From assembly GCF_001294335.1 (NCBI RefSeq), contig NZ_LGKG01000207.1:124001-188000 (forward strand): DNA of 64,000 nt, given 5' to 3'. The notes under the pieces were generated by a model, which saw only the letters and a program-made list of their open reading frames with translations, made no database searches and was not told the DNA's origin. This stretch comes from Streptomyces chattanoogensis. Lineage in GTDB: Bacteria > Actinomycetota > Actinomycetes > Streptomycetales > Streptomycetaceae. Below, one piece after another: positions 49,643 through 58,641 of this stretch. The first letter of the stretch is position 1. Each line of letters starts with the position of its first letter. Both the position numbers and the translations under genes were made by a program.

Positions 49643-51046
49643 TCACGGCCGGTCCGCCACCGGGTAGGGCACGAAGGTGCTGCGGTTCTCGTCGATGGCC
49701 AGTGGCTGCCCCAGGGGCGGTACGGCGCGCTGCGGACAGTCGAGGCGTTCGCAGATGCGGCAGCCCATGCCGATGGGGGTGGCGGCCGCCGTGTTGTCGA
49801 GGTCGAGGCCGTCGGCGTAGACCAGCCGGGAGGCGTGCCGGATCTCGCAGCCGAGGCCGAGGGAGAACGTCTTGCCGGGCTCGCCCCAGCCACCTCGGTG
49901 GCGGGTGACGGCGCGGGCGGTCCACAGATAGCGCTGCCCGTCCGGCATGGCCGCGATCTGGACGTGGATGCGGCCGGGCGCGGCGAACGCCTCGTACACG
50001 TTCCACAGCGGGCAGGTGCCGCCGGCGCGCGAGAAGTGGAATCCGGTGGCGGACTGCCGCTTGGACATGTTGCCGGCGCGGTCGACGCGTACGAAGGAGA
50101 ACGGCACTCCGCGCAGACGGGGGCGCTGGAGCGTGCTGAGGCGGTGGCATACGGTTTCGTAGCCGAGGCCGAAGCGGTCGGTGAGCCGCTCGATGTCGTA
50201 GCGGACCTCTTCCGCGGCGGCGTGGAAGGCGCGGTACGGCAGGATCAGTGCGGCGGCGACGTAGTTCGCCACCCCGATCCGGGCGAGCGACCAGGTGTCG
50301 GAGCCCTCGGCGAAGTCCTCCGCCGCGAGCGCGGACAGTTCGTCGCCGCATTCCAGCAGGGCGAGCTGGGTGGCCATCCGGAAGGCCTGCTGGCCGGGCC
50401 GCAGCCGACTGGACAGATGCAGTACGCGCGCCGCGGGATCGTAGTGGTGCAGCTGCGCCGAATCCGGTGTGATGCGCACCCCGTGACGGGTGACGAGCCG
50501 TGCGGACAGGGCACGGCGGACCTCGCCGGGGCGGATGCCGATGTCGCGGGCGAGGTCCTCTGCCGCCAGGTCGGCGTCGTGGAGGTAGTTCTGCCGCCGG
50601 TAGAAGAACTCCCGGATTTCCTCGTGCGGTGAGCGCGGCAGGGCCGGCTCCTCGGCGTCCCGGCCTTCCGCGGCGACGGCCAGTCGCTGGGTCAGAGCGT
50701 GGTTGCGCCGGCCGAGTTCCAGCAGAGCCGCCGCCACGGCCGGCATCCGGCTCGCCAGCTCCGCCAGGTCGGACGGGGACACCTGGGCGGTGGAGACCTC
50801 GTTCGCGAGGGTTTCGCGCAGATCGGCGACGAGCCTGCTGGTGTCCCGTTCCGAGAAGAAGCTCGCATCCAGACCGAACGTCTCGGTCAGCCGCAGCAGC
50901 ACCGGCACGGTGAGCGGCCGGGAGTCGTGCTCCATCTGGTTGAGGTAGCTGGGCGAGATCTCCAGTCTGCGCGCAAGCTCCGCCTGACTGAGGCGGCGCT
51001 CCTCCCGCAACCGCCGCAACCGTGCACCCGCATAGGTCTTGCCCAT
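49643..51046 (-). CDS. ramB: RamB-like XRE-family transcriptional regulator (acyl-CoA/acetate metabolism)
   Basis: 467 residues. The N-terminal Cro/C1 helix-turn-helix (RLRRLREERRLSQAELARRL, then SYLNQMEHDSRPL) is followed by a long domain of the RamB/Rv0465c kind, including HEEIREFFYRR and ending with a Cys cluster (GCRICERLDC). In actinobacteria such proteins control isocitrate lyase and related acetate genes. The divergent neighbour here is isocitrate lyase, which supports the assignment. ATG 51046 with AAGGGG upstream. Three 9-bp repeats lie in its own leader. Confidence 0.87.
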   Translation of the reverse strand: MGKTYAGARLRRLREERRLSQAELARRLEISPSYLNQMEHDSRPLTVPVLLRLTETFGLDASFFSERDTSRLVADLRETLANEVSTAQVSPSDLAELASRMPAVAAALLELGRRNHALTQRLAVAAEGRDAEEPALPRSPHEEIREFFYRRQNYLHDADLAAEDLARDIGIRPGEVRRALSARLVTRHGVRITPDSAQLHHYDPAARVLHLSSRLRPGQQAFRMATQLALLECGDELSALAAEDFAEGSDTWSLARIGVANYVAAALILPYRAFHAAAEEVRYDIERLTDRFGLGYETVCHRLSTLQRPRLRGVPFSFVRVDRAGNMSKRQSATGFHFSRAGGTCPLWNVYEAFAAPGRIHVQIAAMPDGQRYLWTARAVTRHRGGWGEPGKTFSLGLGCEIRHASRLVYADGLDLDNTAAATPIGMGCRICERLDCPQRAVPPLGQPLAIDENRSTFVPYPVADRP

Positions 51047-51063
51047 CGGAACACCCCTTCAAA

Positions 51064-51090
51064 GTTGGCCATGTTGGCAATCTTGGCAAA
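51064..51090. repeat. Three 9-bp direct repeats in the ramB leader (candidate RamB sites)
   Basis: GTTGGCCAT (51064-51072), GTTGGCAAT (51073-51081) and CTTGGCAAA (51082-51090) follow each other exactly; a further TTGGCA stands at 51115. TTGGCAAA resembles the TTTGCAAA half of RamB boxes known from Corynebacterium, so autoregulation and control of aceA are plausible. Confidence 0.6.
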
Positions 51091-51286
51091 CGGCCGCGGA
51101 AAGACTCGCAGAAGTTGGCATCCTCCCACGCTTGATGACACTCAGTGCCACTGCCAGAGTCTTCGTACGGCCCGCCGACCCGCGCCGGCTCCCGGCTCTC
51201 CGGGCGCATTGCTCACCGTTCCATCCGCCGGACGGGGCGGCGGGCCGTGTTCCAGAAGATGCGGCACCGAGTGACATGACGTTCGC

Positions 51287-51367
51287 ACACTTCACAAGCG
51301 CGGTGCACTTCACCGGCACCGTGCACGTCACCAGCACATGCACCACAGGCGCCACACAGCACTTCAC
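51287..51367. repeat. 18-bp-period repeats of RCACTTCAC upstream of isocitrate lyase
   Basis: ACACTTCAC at 51287, GCACTTCAC at 51305, GCACGTCAC at 51323, a weak copy near 51341 and GCACTTCAC at 51359: a fixed 18-base period over five positions ending 19 bases before the aceA start. Probably a regulatory array. The frames across it are not otherwise protein-like. Confidence 0.6.
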
Positions 51368-51385
51368 GCGATCCGGGAGACGGTC

Positions 51386-52690
51386 ATGACGCAGACAGGG
51401 ACGACGACGGCGACGGCCGAGCAGCTGGCGCAGCGGTGGGCGACCGACCCGCGCTGGAAGGGGATCGAGCGCACCTACCGCGCCGAGGACGTCGTGCGGC
51501 TGTCCGGCAGTGTCCGGGAGGAGCACACCCTGGCCCTGCGCGGCGCCGAGCGGCTGTGGCGGCAGCTGCACGAGCAGGACTACCTTCACGCCCTGGGCGC
51601 GATGACGGGCGGTCAGGCGGTGCAGCAGGTCAGGGCCGGTCTCCAGGCCATCTACCTCTCCGGCTGGCAGGTGGCCGCCGACGCCAACCAGGCCGGCCAC
51701 ACCTACCCGGACCAGAGCCTGTATCCCGCCAACTCCGTTCCGCAGATGGTGCGCCGGATCAACAACGCGCTGCTGCGCGCCGACCAGATCGCCACCGCGG
51801 AGGGCAACGGGGCTGGTTCACCGGACGAGGGCACCGACTGGCTGGCGCCGATCGTCGCCGACGCCGAGGCCGGTTTCGGCGGCCCGCTCAACGCCTTCGA
51901 GCTGACCAGGGCAATGATCGAGGCCGGCGCCGCCGGTATCCACTACGAGGACCAGCTGGCGTCGGAGAAGAAGTGCGGCCATCTGGGCGGCAAGGTCCTG
52001 GTCCCCACGGCACAGCACATCCGCACCCTCAACGCCGCCCGCCTCGCGGCCGATATCGCCGATGTCCCGACCGTGATCGTGGCCCGTACGGACGCACTCG
52101 CCGCCAGCCTTCTCACCAGCGACGTCGACGAGCGTGACGCCCGCTTCTGCACGGGTGAGCGGACCGCCGAGGGCTTCTACCGGGTCCACAACGGCATGGC
52201 GCCGGTCATTGCCCGTGGTCTTGCCTACGCGCCGTACGCCGACCTGATCTGGATGGAGACCGGCACCCCCGATCTCGCCCAGGCCCGCGCGTTCGCCGAG
52301 GCGATCCACGCCGAGCACCCGGACCAGATGCTGGCCTACAACTGCTCGCCGTCCTTCAACTGGAAGGCCGCGCTGGACGACGACCAGATCGCCAAGTTCC
52401 AGCGCGAACTGGCCGCGATGGGCTACCGCTTCCAGTTCATCACCCTGGCCGGTTTCCACTCCCTCAACCACGCGATGTTCGATCTGGCCCGCGGCTACGC
52501 CGAGTCCGGTATGACGGCGTATGTCGACCTCCAGGAGCGGGAGTTCGCCGCCCAGCGGCACGGCTTCACCGCCGTCAAGCACCAGCGGGAGGTCGGCACC
52601 GGCTACTTCGACCAGGTCTCCACCGCCCTCAATCCGGCCTCGTCGACGACCGCACTCACCGGCTCCACGGAGGAGGAGCAGTTCCACTAG
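51386..52690 (+). CDS. aceA: Isocitrate lyase
   Basis: 434 residues. Cleaves isocitrate to succinate and glyoxylate, the first step of the glyoxylate bypass used during growth on acetate or fatty acids. The catalytic loop is KKCGHLGGK with the active-site Cys; metal and substrate residues are in [15 protein letters not shown] and [11 protein letters not shown], and NCSPSFNWK follows. ATG 51386 with GGGAG upstream. Divergent from the RamB-like regulator, with repeats between them. Malate synthase is not in the window. Confidence 0.95.
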   Translation: MTQTGTTTATAEQLAQRWATDPRWKGIERTYRAEDVVRLSGSVREEHTLALRGAERLWRQLHEQDYLHALGAMTGGQAVQQVRAGLQAIYLSGWQVAADANQAGHTYPDQSLYPANSVPQMVRRINNALLRADQIATAEGNGAGSPDEGTDWLAPIVADAEAGFGGPLNAFELTRAMIEAGAAGIHYEDQLASEKKCGHLGGKVLVPTAQHIRTLNAARLAADIADVPTVIVARTDALAASLLTSDVDERDARFCTGERTAEGFYRVHNGMAPVIARGLAYAPYADLIWMETGTPDLAQARAFAEAIHAEHPDQMLAYNCSPSFNWKAALDDDQIAKFQRELAAMGYRFQFITLAGFHSLNHAMFDLARGYAESGMTAYVDLQEREFAAQRHGFTAVKHQREVGTGYFDQVSTALNPASSTTALTGSTEEEQFH

Positions 52691-52772
52691 GAACGAGCGG
52701 GGGTGCCGCATACGACCGGGGCTGAGGGGCCCCGGTGCGCCGCCGGGGTGAGGGTCCCGGTTGCCGTTGGAC

Positions 52773-52806
52773 GGGCGCGGGGCAGAGCTGAGGCTGCTCC
52801 GCGCCC
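52773..52806. terminator. Bidirectional terminator between aceA and the ABC operon
   Basis: 13-bp arms (52773-52785 and 52794-52806) with one G-U pair and an 8-base loop, in the 135-bp gap between convergent genes. Confidence 0.75.
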
Positions 52807-52825
52807 GCCGCGCGTCGTCACCGGG

Positions 52826-54379
52826 CTACGTTCTGGGACGGGAGCACGGGAGCCGGGACGAGAGCCGAGGCGACGGCTGCAGCAATGCGGCGGTGAGCGG
52901 GTGTTGGGGCGCGGTGCGGAGCCGGCCGGTGGGGCCCTGTTCGACGAGGTGTCCGGCGTCCAGCACGGCGATGCGGTCGGCGAGGGCTGCGGTGTCGTGG
53001 TCGTGGGTGATGAGGACGAGGGACAGGCCAGGGTGGGTCTGCGGCAGGCCGGAGAGGAGGGTGAGGAGGCTCCGGCGGGTGACGGTGTCGAGGCCGGAGG
53101 TGATTTCGTCGCAGATCAGGACCCTGGGGTGGGCCAGCAGGGCGCGGGCCAGGGCGGCGCGCTGGAGCTCGCCGCCGGAGAGCTGTCCGGGTGTGCGGCG
53201 TACGAGGTCGCCGGGGAGGCCGAGGTCGCGCAGCGTGCGTTCGGCTTCGGCCATGGCGTCGGGCGGGGGGACGCGTCGCAGCCGTACGGCGCTGCGCGCC
53301 ACCTGGTCCACGACCGGGCGGTAGTCGTCGAAGGCGGCGCGGGCGTCCTGAAAGACGTACTGCACGGCGGCCAATTGGTCGCGGGTGCGGTGACGGAGGC
53401 TCGGGGGCAGGGCGGTGCCGTCGAGCAGGATCTCTCCGTCGTACGCCCGGTGGAGCCCGGCCAGGCATCGGGCCAGGGTGGTCTTGCCGCTGCCTGAGCG
53501 GCCCATGACGGCCAGGGCGGCGCCGGGGTGCAGGCGCAGATCGGTGGGGTGGAGGACGGTGGTGGTGCGGTGGCGGGCGGTGAGGCCGCGCACCTGGAGT
53601 ACGGCGTTCTGCCTGGCGGGCTCGGAGATGTCCGACGGCTGCGCGGAAGGGGAGTGCGCCAGGAGGTCGCGGGTCCAGGGGTGCCGCGGGGCGAGCCACA
53701 GTCGTTCCGGTGGGCCCGACTCCACGATGCGGCCGTCGCGCATGACGTGGACGTCGTCGGCCAGCGCCCGTACGACCTCCAGGTCATGGCTCAGCAGCAG
53801 TACGGCGATGCCCTGCCGGGTCAGTGCGGCCAGTTGGCCGACGATCTGCTGCTTGGTCAGTGCGTCCTGGCCGGTGGTCGGTTCGTCCGCGACGATGGTC
53901 CTGGCACCGGTCAGAAGGGCCTGGGCGAGCACGATGCGTTGCTGCTGACCGCCGGAGAGCTGATGGGGAAAGCGGCGCAACAGGGCTTCCCCGTCGGGGA
54001 GTTGGGCCTGAGCGAGGGCGTGCAGTACGCGTTGGCGGATGGCGGGGCGGCGGGCGCGGCGGGGCAGATGGCGTACCTGGGTGCGGGCGATGTCCCGGAG
54101 CAGTGCGGCCACCGGCCGGGCGGGGTTGAGGACGGTGGCGGGGTGCTGCGGTACATAGCCGACGGTGGTGGCGGGGACGCGCACCTCGCCGGTGACCCGG
54201 GCGCCGCGGGGGCAGGCGCCGAGGAGGGCGAGCCCCGTGGTGGTCTTGCCGCTGCCGGAGGCCCCGATCAGGGCGGTGATCCTGCCGGGTGGCAGCCGCA
54301 GGCTCACCCCGTCGACGAGGGCCCGGCCGTCGACCTCGACGCGCAGGTCCTGGAGGTGCGCGACGTCGTTCGCGTTCAC
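52826..54379 (-). CDS. Peptide/nickel-type ABC transporter, two ATPase domains in one chain
   Basis: 517 residues with two complete nucleotide-binding domains. The first has GASGSGKTTTG, LSGGQQQR and IVADEPTTGQD; the second has GRSGSGKTTLAR, LSGGELQR and ICDEITSGLD. It therefore replaces the usual pair of DppD/DppF-like proteins and powers the two permeases encoded upstream. GTG 54379 overlaps the permease stop as GTGA. Last gene of a nine-gene minus-strand operon; a terminator lies downstream. Substrate inferred to be the product of this cluster or its metal complex. Confidence 0.92.
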   Translation of the reverse strand: MNANDVAHLQDLRVEVDGRALVDGVSLRLPPGRITALIGASGSGKTTTGLALLGACPRGARVTGEVRVPATTVGYVPQHPATVLNPARPVAALLRDIARTQVRHLPRRARRPAIRQRVLHALAQAQLPDGEALLRRFPHQLSGGQQQRIVLAQALLTGARTIVADEPTTGQDALTKQQIVGQLAALTRQGIAVLLLSHDLEVVRALADDVHVMRDGRIVESGPPERLWLAPRHPWTRDLLAHSPSAQPSDISEPARQNAVLQVRGLTARHRTTTVLHPTDLRLHPGAALAVMGRSGSGKTTLARCLAGLHRAYDGEILLDGTALPPSLRHRTRDQLAAVQYVFQDARAAFDDYRPVVDQVARSAVRLRRVPPPDAMAEAERTLRDLGLPGDLVRRTPGQLSGGELQRAALARALLAHPRVLICDEITSGLDTVTRRSLLTLLSGLPQTHPGLSLVLITHDHDTAALADRIAVLDAGHLVEQGPTGRLRTAPQHPLTAALLQPSPRLSSRLPCSRPRT

Positions 54380-55245
54380 GGGCTGCTCTTCTCGTTTCGC
54401 TTCGGCGTGCGGGAGTCACGGGCTTTACGGGTGTGACGGATGTGTTCGGGTTGCCGGCTCAGCGCCGCATCGACGAGCAGGTTGGTGCCCGTGGTCAGGG
54501 CGACGATCAGCAGGGCGGGCAGCGCGACGGCCCAGGGCTGGACGAACATGCCCGGCCGGTTGCGGTCGACCATCACCGCCCAGTCGGCGGCGTCCGGTTC
54601 GGCGCCGACGCCGAGGAAGGAAGCCGTGGCCACCAGATACAGCACGCCGGTCAGCCGCACCCCGGCGTCGGCGGCGAGCGGGCGCAACGACGAACGGCCG
54701 ACATAGCCGACGGCCATCCGCCACCACGTCTCCCCCTGCATCCGCAGCGCCTCGACCGCCGGGCGGGAGGCCGCCTCGGCCGCGGCGGCCCGGACGGTGC
54801 GGGCCGCGTCGGGGATGTTGACCAGCGCCACCAGGAGGGCGAGGCCCCCGGCGCCTGGCGTCAGGACTGCCGCCACCAGGAGGACGGTCAGCAGCGACGG
54901 CACGGCGAGCAGGATGTCCAGCGGCCGCATCAGCAGCTCTTCGAGCCAGGTGCGTCGGGTCAGCGCGCTGATCAGGCCCAGGGGCAGGGCGACCGCATAG
55001 GCCAGTGCCGTTGCCGCGAGGGCGGTGCTCACGACCGGCTGTCCGCCGAGCAGCACCTGCCGCCAGACATCCCGGCCGACGAAGTCGGTGCCCGCCCAGT
55101 GACCGCCGCCCACCGTGAAGGAAGCGGCCCGCGGTCCGGGCTCCCCGGCGAACAGCGGCCCGAGCAGGGCGAGGAGGAGCGGTACGGCGATGATCAGCAG
55201 GGCGAGCGCACAGCGTCCCGGACCACCCCTGGCGCGGAAGGTCAT
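54376..55245 (-). CDS. ABC transporter permease, DppC/NikC-like
   Basis: 289 residues with about six membrane helices. The N-terminal region has HWAGTDFVGRDVWRQVLLG, the GTDxxGRD segment typical of DppC/OppC/NikC. The central EAA-type loop is around AAAEAASRPAVEALRMQG, contacting the ATPase. ATG 55245 overlaps the upstream permease stop as ATGA. Pairs with the DppB-like permease to form the channel. Confidence 0.9.
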   Translation of the reverse strand: MTFRARGGPGRCALALLIIAVPLLLALLGPLFAGEPGPRAASFTVGGGHWAGTDFVGRDVWRQVLLGGQPVVSTALAATALAYAVALPLGLISALTRRTWLEELLMRPLDILLAVPSLLTVLLVAAVLTPGAGGLALLVALVNIPDAARTVRAAAAEAASRPAVEALRMQGETWWRMAVGYVGRSSLRPLAADAGVRLTGVLYLVATASFLGVGAEPDAADWAVMVDRNRPGMFVQPWAVALPALLIVALTTGTNLLVDAALSRQPEHIRHTRKARDSRTPKRNEKSSP

Positions 55246-56195
55246 GCGGCCACCGCCGCACGCGGTGCGAAGCGGTGAGTGACCAGGTCCGCACCGAGGT
55301 TGAGGAGGACGGCGGTGACGCCGAAGACGAGCGCCAGGCCCTGGATGACGGGGACATCGCGTTCCGCCACCGCGTTCATCAGTACCGTTCCGAGTCCGGG
55401 GATCACAAAGAGGGCCTCTACGACGATGACGCCGCAGAGCAGCCAGTCGACCGTCCGGGCGAGCTGCTGGGCGGCGGGGGCCAGGGCGTTGGGGAGGGCG
55501 TGCGCATAGCGGATGCGGCTGCCCGGGATGGCGCAGCGGCGGGCGTGGGCGACGTACGGCGAGGCCAGCGCGTCGGTCATTCCGGCCCGGATCAGGCGCG
55601 CCAGGGAGCACACCGGGCGGGAGAGGAGGACCAGCACGGGCAGGACGAGTGCCGCGGGGTGGGCGAGGAGATCGTCGCCATAGCCGACGGCGGTCGGCGG
55701 CAGCCAGCCCAGGCGCAGCGCGAAGAGCGCGACCAGCAGCACCCCGAGGGCGAACTCCGGTACGGCGTAGACGCCCAGGGTCAGCGCGCTGATGACCCGG
55801 TCGGCGAGCCGCCCCTCGTGGCGGGCGGCCAGTACGCCGAGGCCGACGGCGGCCGGGATCAGCAGGGCCAGCGTCAGTGCGGCGAGCAGCAGGGTCGGGG
55901 CGAAACCGTCGGCGAGAAGGGAGCTGACCGGCCGGCCCGAGGTCAGTGAACGCCCGAGGTCGCCGTGGAGCAGACCGGCCGCCCACGCGGCGAGCCGCTC
56001 GTGGGCGGGCCGGTCCAGGTGCAGGGCCTCCCGGAGGGCCGCGATCCGCCCGGGGTCGGGCTGGTCACCGGCGAGGGCCACCGCGGCGTCGCCCGGCAGC
56101 GCCTCGGTGAGGGCGAACACGAGCAGCACGACCGCGGCGGTCTGCCCGGCACCGAGCAGCAGCCGCCGGGCCGGCCATGACCACAGTGCGGTCAC
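55242..56195 (-). CDS. ABC transporter permease, DppB/NikB-like
   Basis: 317 residues, six predicted membrane helices. Typical N-terminal ALTEALPGDAAVALAGDQPD and GLLHGDLGRSLTSGRPV segments of DppB/NikB, and the EAA loop near AGMTDALASPYVAHARRC. GTG 56195 overlaps the binding-protein stop as GTGA. Forms the membrane pore with the DppC-like subunit. Confidence 0.9.
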   Translation of the reverse strand: MTALWSWPARRLLLGAGQTAAVVLLVFALTEALPGDAAVALAGDQPDPGRIAALREALHLDRPAHERLAAWAAGLLHGDLGRSLTSGRPVSSLLADGFAPTLLLAALTLALLIPAAVGLGVLAARHEGRLADRVISALTLGVYAVPEFALGVLLVALFALRLGWLPPTAVGYGDDLLAHPAALVLPVLVLLSRPVCSLARLIRAGMTDALASPYVAHARRCAIPGSRIRYAHALPNALAPAAQQLARTVDWLLCGVIVVEALFVIPGLGTVLMNAVAERDVPVIQGLALVFGVTAVLLNLGADLVTHRFAPRAAVAA

Positions 56196-57793
56196 GCGAG
56201 CCACACCTTGTCGAAACGGGCCCAGTCGAGCGTGTTGGCGGGCGCCTTGTGCGCCACGCCGCGGACGGTGCGGGCGGTGCCCAGGATCCAGTCGGCGAAG
56301 CCCCAGACCAGGAAGCCGCCCTCGGTGTACAGGCGGCGCTGCATGCGCCCGAACACGGCGGCCCGGTCCGCCTTGTTCCTGGTGGACTGGGCCTGCCGGT
56401 AGAGCGCGTCGAAGTCCTTGTGCCGCCACTTGGTGGCGTTGGTGGTGGAGGCGCTCAGCAGCCGCTGGGAGAAGTGTGACTCGATGGGCATGGCGCCGGA
56501 GCGGTAGCAGCACAGCGTTCCGGAGTCCAGGGTGTCCTGCCAGTAGCTGTCCTTGCTGCCCGTCCTGACCTTGAGGTGCACCCCGGCCTTGGCGGCCTGG
56601 TCGCGGAAGATCGAGGCGGCCTCGGTGAATCCGGCGGCGACGGCGGAGGTGTCCAGGGTGACCCGGAGCCCGTCGGCACCGGCCTTCTTCAGCAGGTGGC
56701 GGGCCCGGTCCAGGTCCGGCTCGCGCTGGCGCAGGCCGTCCGCGTAGTACTCGTACCCCTTGCCGAACAGGTCGTTGCCGATCTCGCCGGCGCCGGAGAG
56801 CGCGCCGTCGACGAGCTCCTTGCGGTCGGCGATCAGGAAGAACGCCTCGCGTACCCGCTTGTCGTCGAAGGGCGCGCGGTCGGTCTTCATGGCGAAGGCC
56901 TGCATGGCGCTGTGGGGCAGCCGTACGATCTCGATCTGTCCCCTGCCCTCGTGTGCGCGGGCGGTGGTCGGCGTCAGTTCGTGGGCGTACTCGACCTGGC
57001 CGCCCAGCAGGGAGTTGACGCGCGCGGACTCCTCGTTGGCGACCAGGATCTCCAGCCGGTCCAGATGGGGCGGGCCGTCCCAGTAGTCGTCGTTGCGGCG
57101 AAAGACGGCGGACCGTCCGGGCGTGAAGGAGACGAAGCGGAACGGGCCGCTGCCGACCGGGTTCCGGTCGAAGTCCTGCGCTCCTTCGGGGACGATGTAC
57201 GCGCCGAACGCGGCGAGGATGTTGGGGAATTCGGCAGTCGGCCGCTTGAGGACGAACTCGACCGTCCGCGCGTCCCGGGCCCGGCTGGCCTTGAGGTCGA
57301 TGGGCTCCAGGGATGCCTTGGCCCGGAACGCCTGCTTCGGGTCGGCGATGCGGCGGTAGCTGTGGAGGACGTCGCGGGCGGTGACCGGCTTGCCGTTGTG
57401 GAAGGCGGCCTTGCGCAGCGTCACCGTCCAGCGGTCCAGTCCGGCGTTGGGTTCCCAGGACGCGGCGAGGCGCGGTGCGGCGGCGAGGTCTGCTCCGTAG
57501 TCGGCGAGCTTGTCGAAGAGGGCCTTGGCGCGGGCCGCGTCGGCGAAGAGGTTGGTGAGATGCGGGTCGAGGGTCTCGCTCGCGCCGCCGCCCGCGAAGG
57601 CGGCACGCAGGGTGCCGCCGCGCCGGGGCCTGCCGCCGCCGTCGGCGCTGCCGTCGGAGGCGCCGGGGCCGGCGCATCCGGCGAGCGCGAGCGCGCCGGA
57701 TGCGGCCACGCCGCCGGCGGCGGCCAGGAAGCCGCGGCGGTGCAGTCCGGGAAAGCGGGTGTCGTCGACGGGGCCGTGCCGTTGTTCGGTCAT
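56192..57793 (-). CDS. Peptide/nickel-type ABC solute-binding lipoprotein (family 5)
   Basis: 533 residues. Twin-arginine-like signal HRRGFLAAAGG with lipobox ALAG-C (Cys near 40), then a family 5 binding protein (ETLDPHL, DVLHSYRRIADP, VGSGPFRFVSF, RRNDDYW). Relatives bind peptides, nickel complexes or opine-type metallophores such as staphylopine. ATG 57793 has AAGGA upstream. In this cluster it probably recovers the exported product, perhaps with a metal. Confidence 0.9.
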   Translation of the reverse strand: MTEQRHGPVDDTRFPGLHRRGFLAAAGGVAASGALALAGCAGPGASDGSADGGGRPRRGGTLRAAFAGGGASETLDPHLTNLFADAARAKALFDKLADYGADLAAAPRLAASWEPNAGLDRWTVTLRKAAFHNGKPVTARDVLHSYRRIADPKQAFRAKASLEPIDLKASRARDARTVEFVLKRPTAEFPNILAAFGAYIVPEGAQDFDRNPVGSGPFRFVSFTPGRSAVFRRNDDYWDGPPHLDRLEILVANEESARVNSLLGGQVEYAHELTPTTARAHEGRGQIEIVRLPHSAMQAFAMKTDRAPFDDKRVREAFFLIADRKELVDGALSGAGEIGNDLFGKGYEYYADGLRQREPDLDRARHLLKKAGADGLRVTLDTSAVAAGFTEAASIFRDQAAKAGVHLKVRTGSKDSYWQDTLDSGTLCCYRSGAMPIESHFSQRLLSASTTNATKWRHKDFDALYRQAQSTRNKADRAAVFGRMQRRLYTEGGFLVWGFADWILGTARTVRGVAHKAPANTLDWARFDKVWLA

Positions 57794-57855
57794 GGCGATT
57801 TCCTTGCCGAGTAGGTGAGCTGACTGAGTTGACTGGGCGTCAGATTGGCGGAACT

Positions 57856-58641
57856 TCAGGCGGTGAGCCGGGCGATCAGATGCAGCCGGTCCCCGTCGGC
57901 CGTCTCGCCCGCCGGGCCGCTCTCCCGCCAGACGGGTTCGGTACGCGGTCCGGGCCCGTCGTACAGGGCGATCACCTCGAAACCGTGCGCGGCCAGCACG
58001 TACCGCAGCTCCTGGGGAAAGAGCAGCCGCCACGCGGAGCGCTGCTCGACCGGCGGTGAGCCGTCGTCCGCGGTCCATACGCGGATCCGGCGCAGCAGCT
58101 GCGCGGTCCGGTCCACGGACAGGGTGGTGGTGGCGGTGTAGGCGGTGCCCTGCCAGGTGAACCCGCTGACGGACGGGGTGTCGAGCAGCTTTGTACGGCC
58201 GAGGAAGAAGGCGCCGTTGCGCAGCTCGGCGATGAGCAGGCCGCCGGGTACGAGACTGCGACGACAGGAGGCGAGGAAACCGTCCAGGTCGTCGTTGGTG
58301 TGGCAGTACAGCAGGGCGCTGTCCAGGCACACCACGGCGTCGAACTCCCGCTGGGGGAAGGCGAATGCGCGCAGATCGGCGCTGACGTATTCCGGGCCCG
58401 GGTGGTGGGCACGGGCGTACGCCAGCATCGCCTCGGAGAGGTCGGCGCCGACGACCGTACGGCCCGTCCCGTGCAGATGGGCGGCGTCGCGTCCGGTGCC
58501 GCAGCCGATGTCCAGGACGCGCGGTCCCGCGCCGTACCGTCGCAGACAGTCCTCGGCCCAGCGGCCGGCCAGCCGGTCGGGGTCGGGGAAGCGGGCCTCG
58601 TAGAGCACGGGGTTGTCGGTGAGCAGGTTTCCGCTGGTCAT
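57856..58641 (-). CDS. Class I SAM-dependent methyltransferase
   Basis: 261 residues. SAM motif I VLDIGCGTGRD (about 43-53), acidic residue in VVGADLSEAM, motif II ADLRAFAF and motif IV DAVVCLDSALL. It resembles small-molecule N- or O-methyltransferases of natural-product clusters. ATG 58641 overlaps the exporter stop as ATGA. The 62-base gap after it is the only non-overlapping junction in the operon. Acceptor unknown. Confidence 0.88.
   Translation of the reverse strand: MTSGNLLTDNPVLYEARFPDPDRLAGRWAEDCLRRYGAGPRVLDIGCGTGRDAAHLHGTGRTVVGADLSEAMLAYARAHHPGPEYVSADLRAFAFPQREFDAVVCLDSALLYCHTNDDLDGFLASCRRSLVPGGLLIAELRNGAFFLGRTKLLDTPSVSGFTWQGTAYTATTTLSVDRTAQLLRRIRVWTADDGSPPVEQRSAWRLLFPQELRYVLAAHGFEVIALYDGPGPRTEPVWRESGPAGETADGDRLHLIARLTA

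Noticed and set aside
51287..51367. Coding origin of the 18-bp repeats (six-codon peptide repeat)
   Set aside because: The frames through it give Cys/Val or His/Phe/Thr repeats without start signals and lie in a divergent promoter gap; a regulatory array is simpler.
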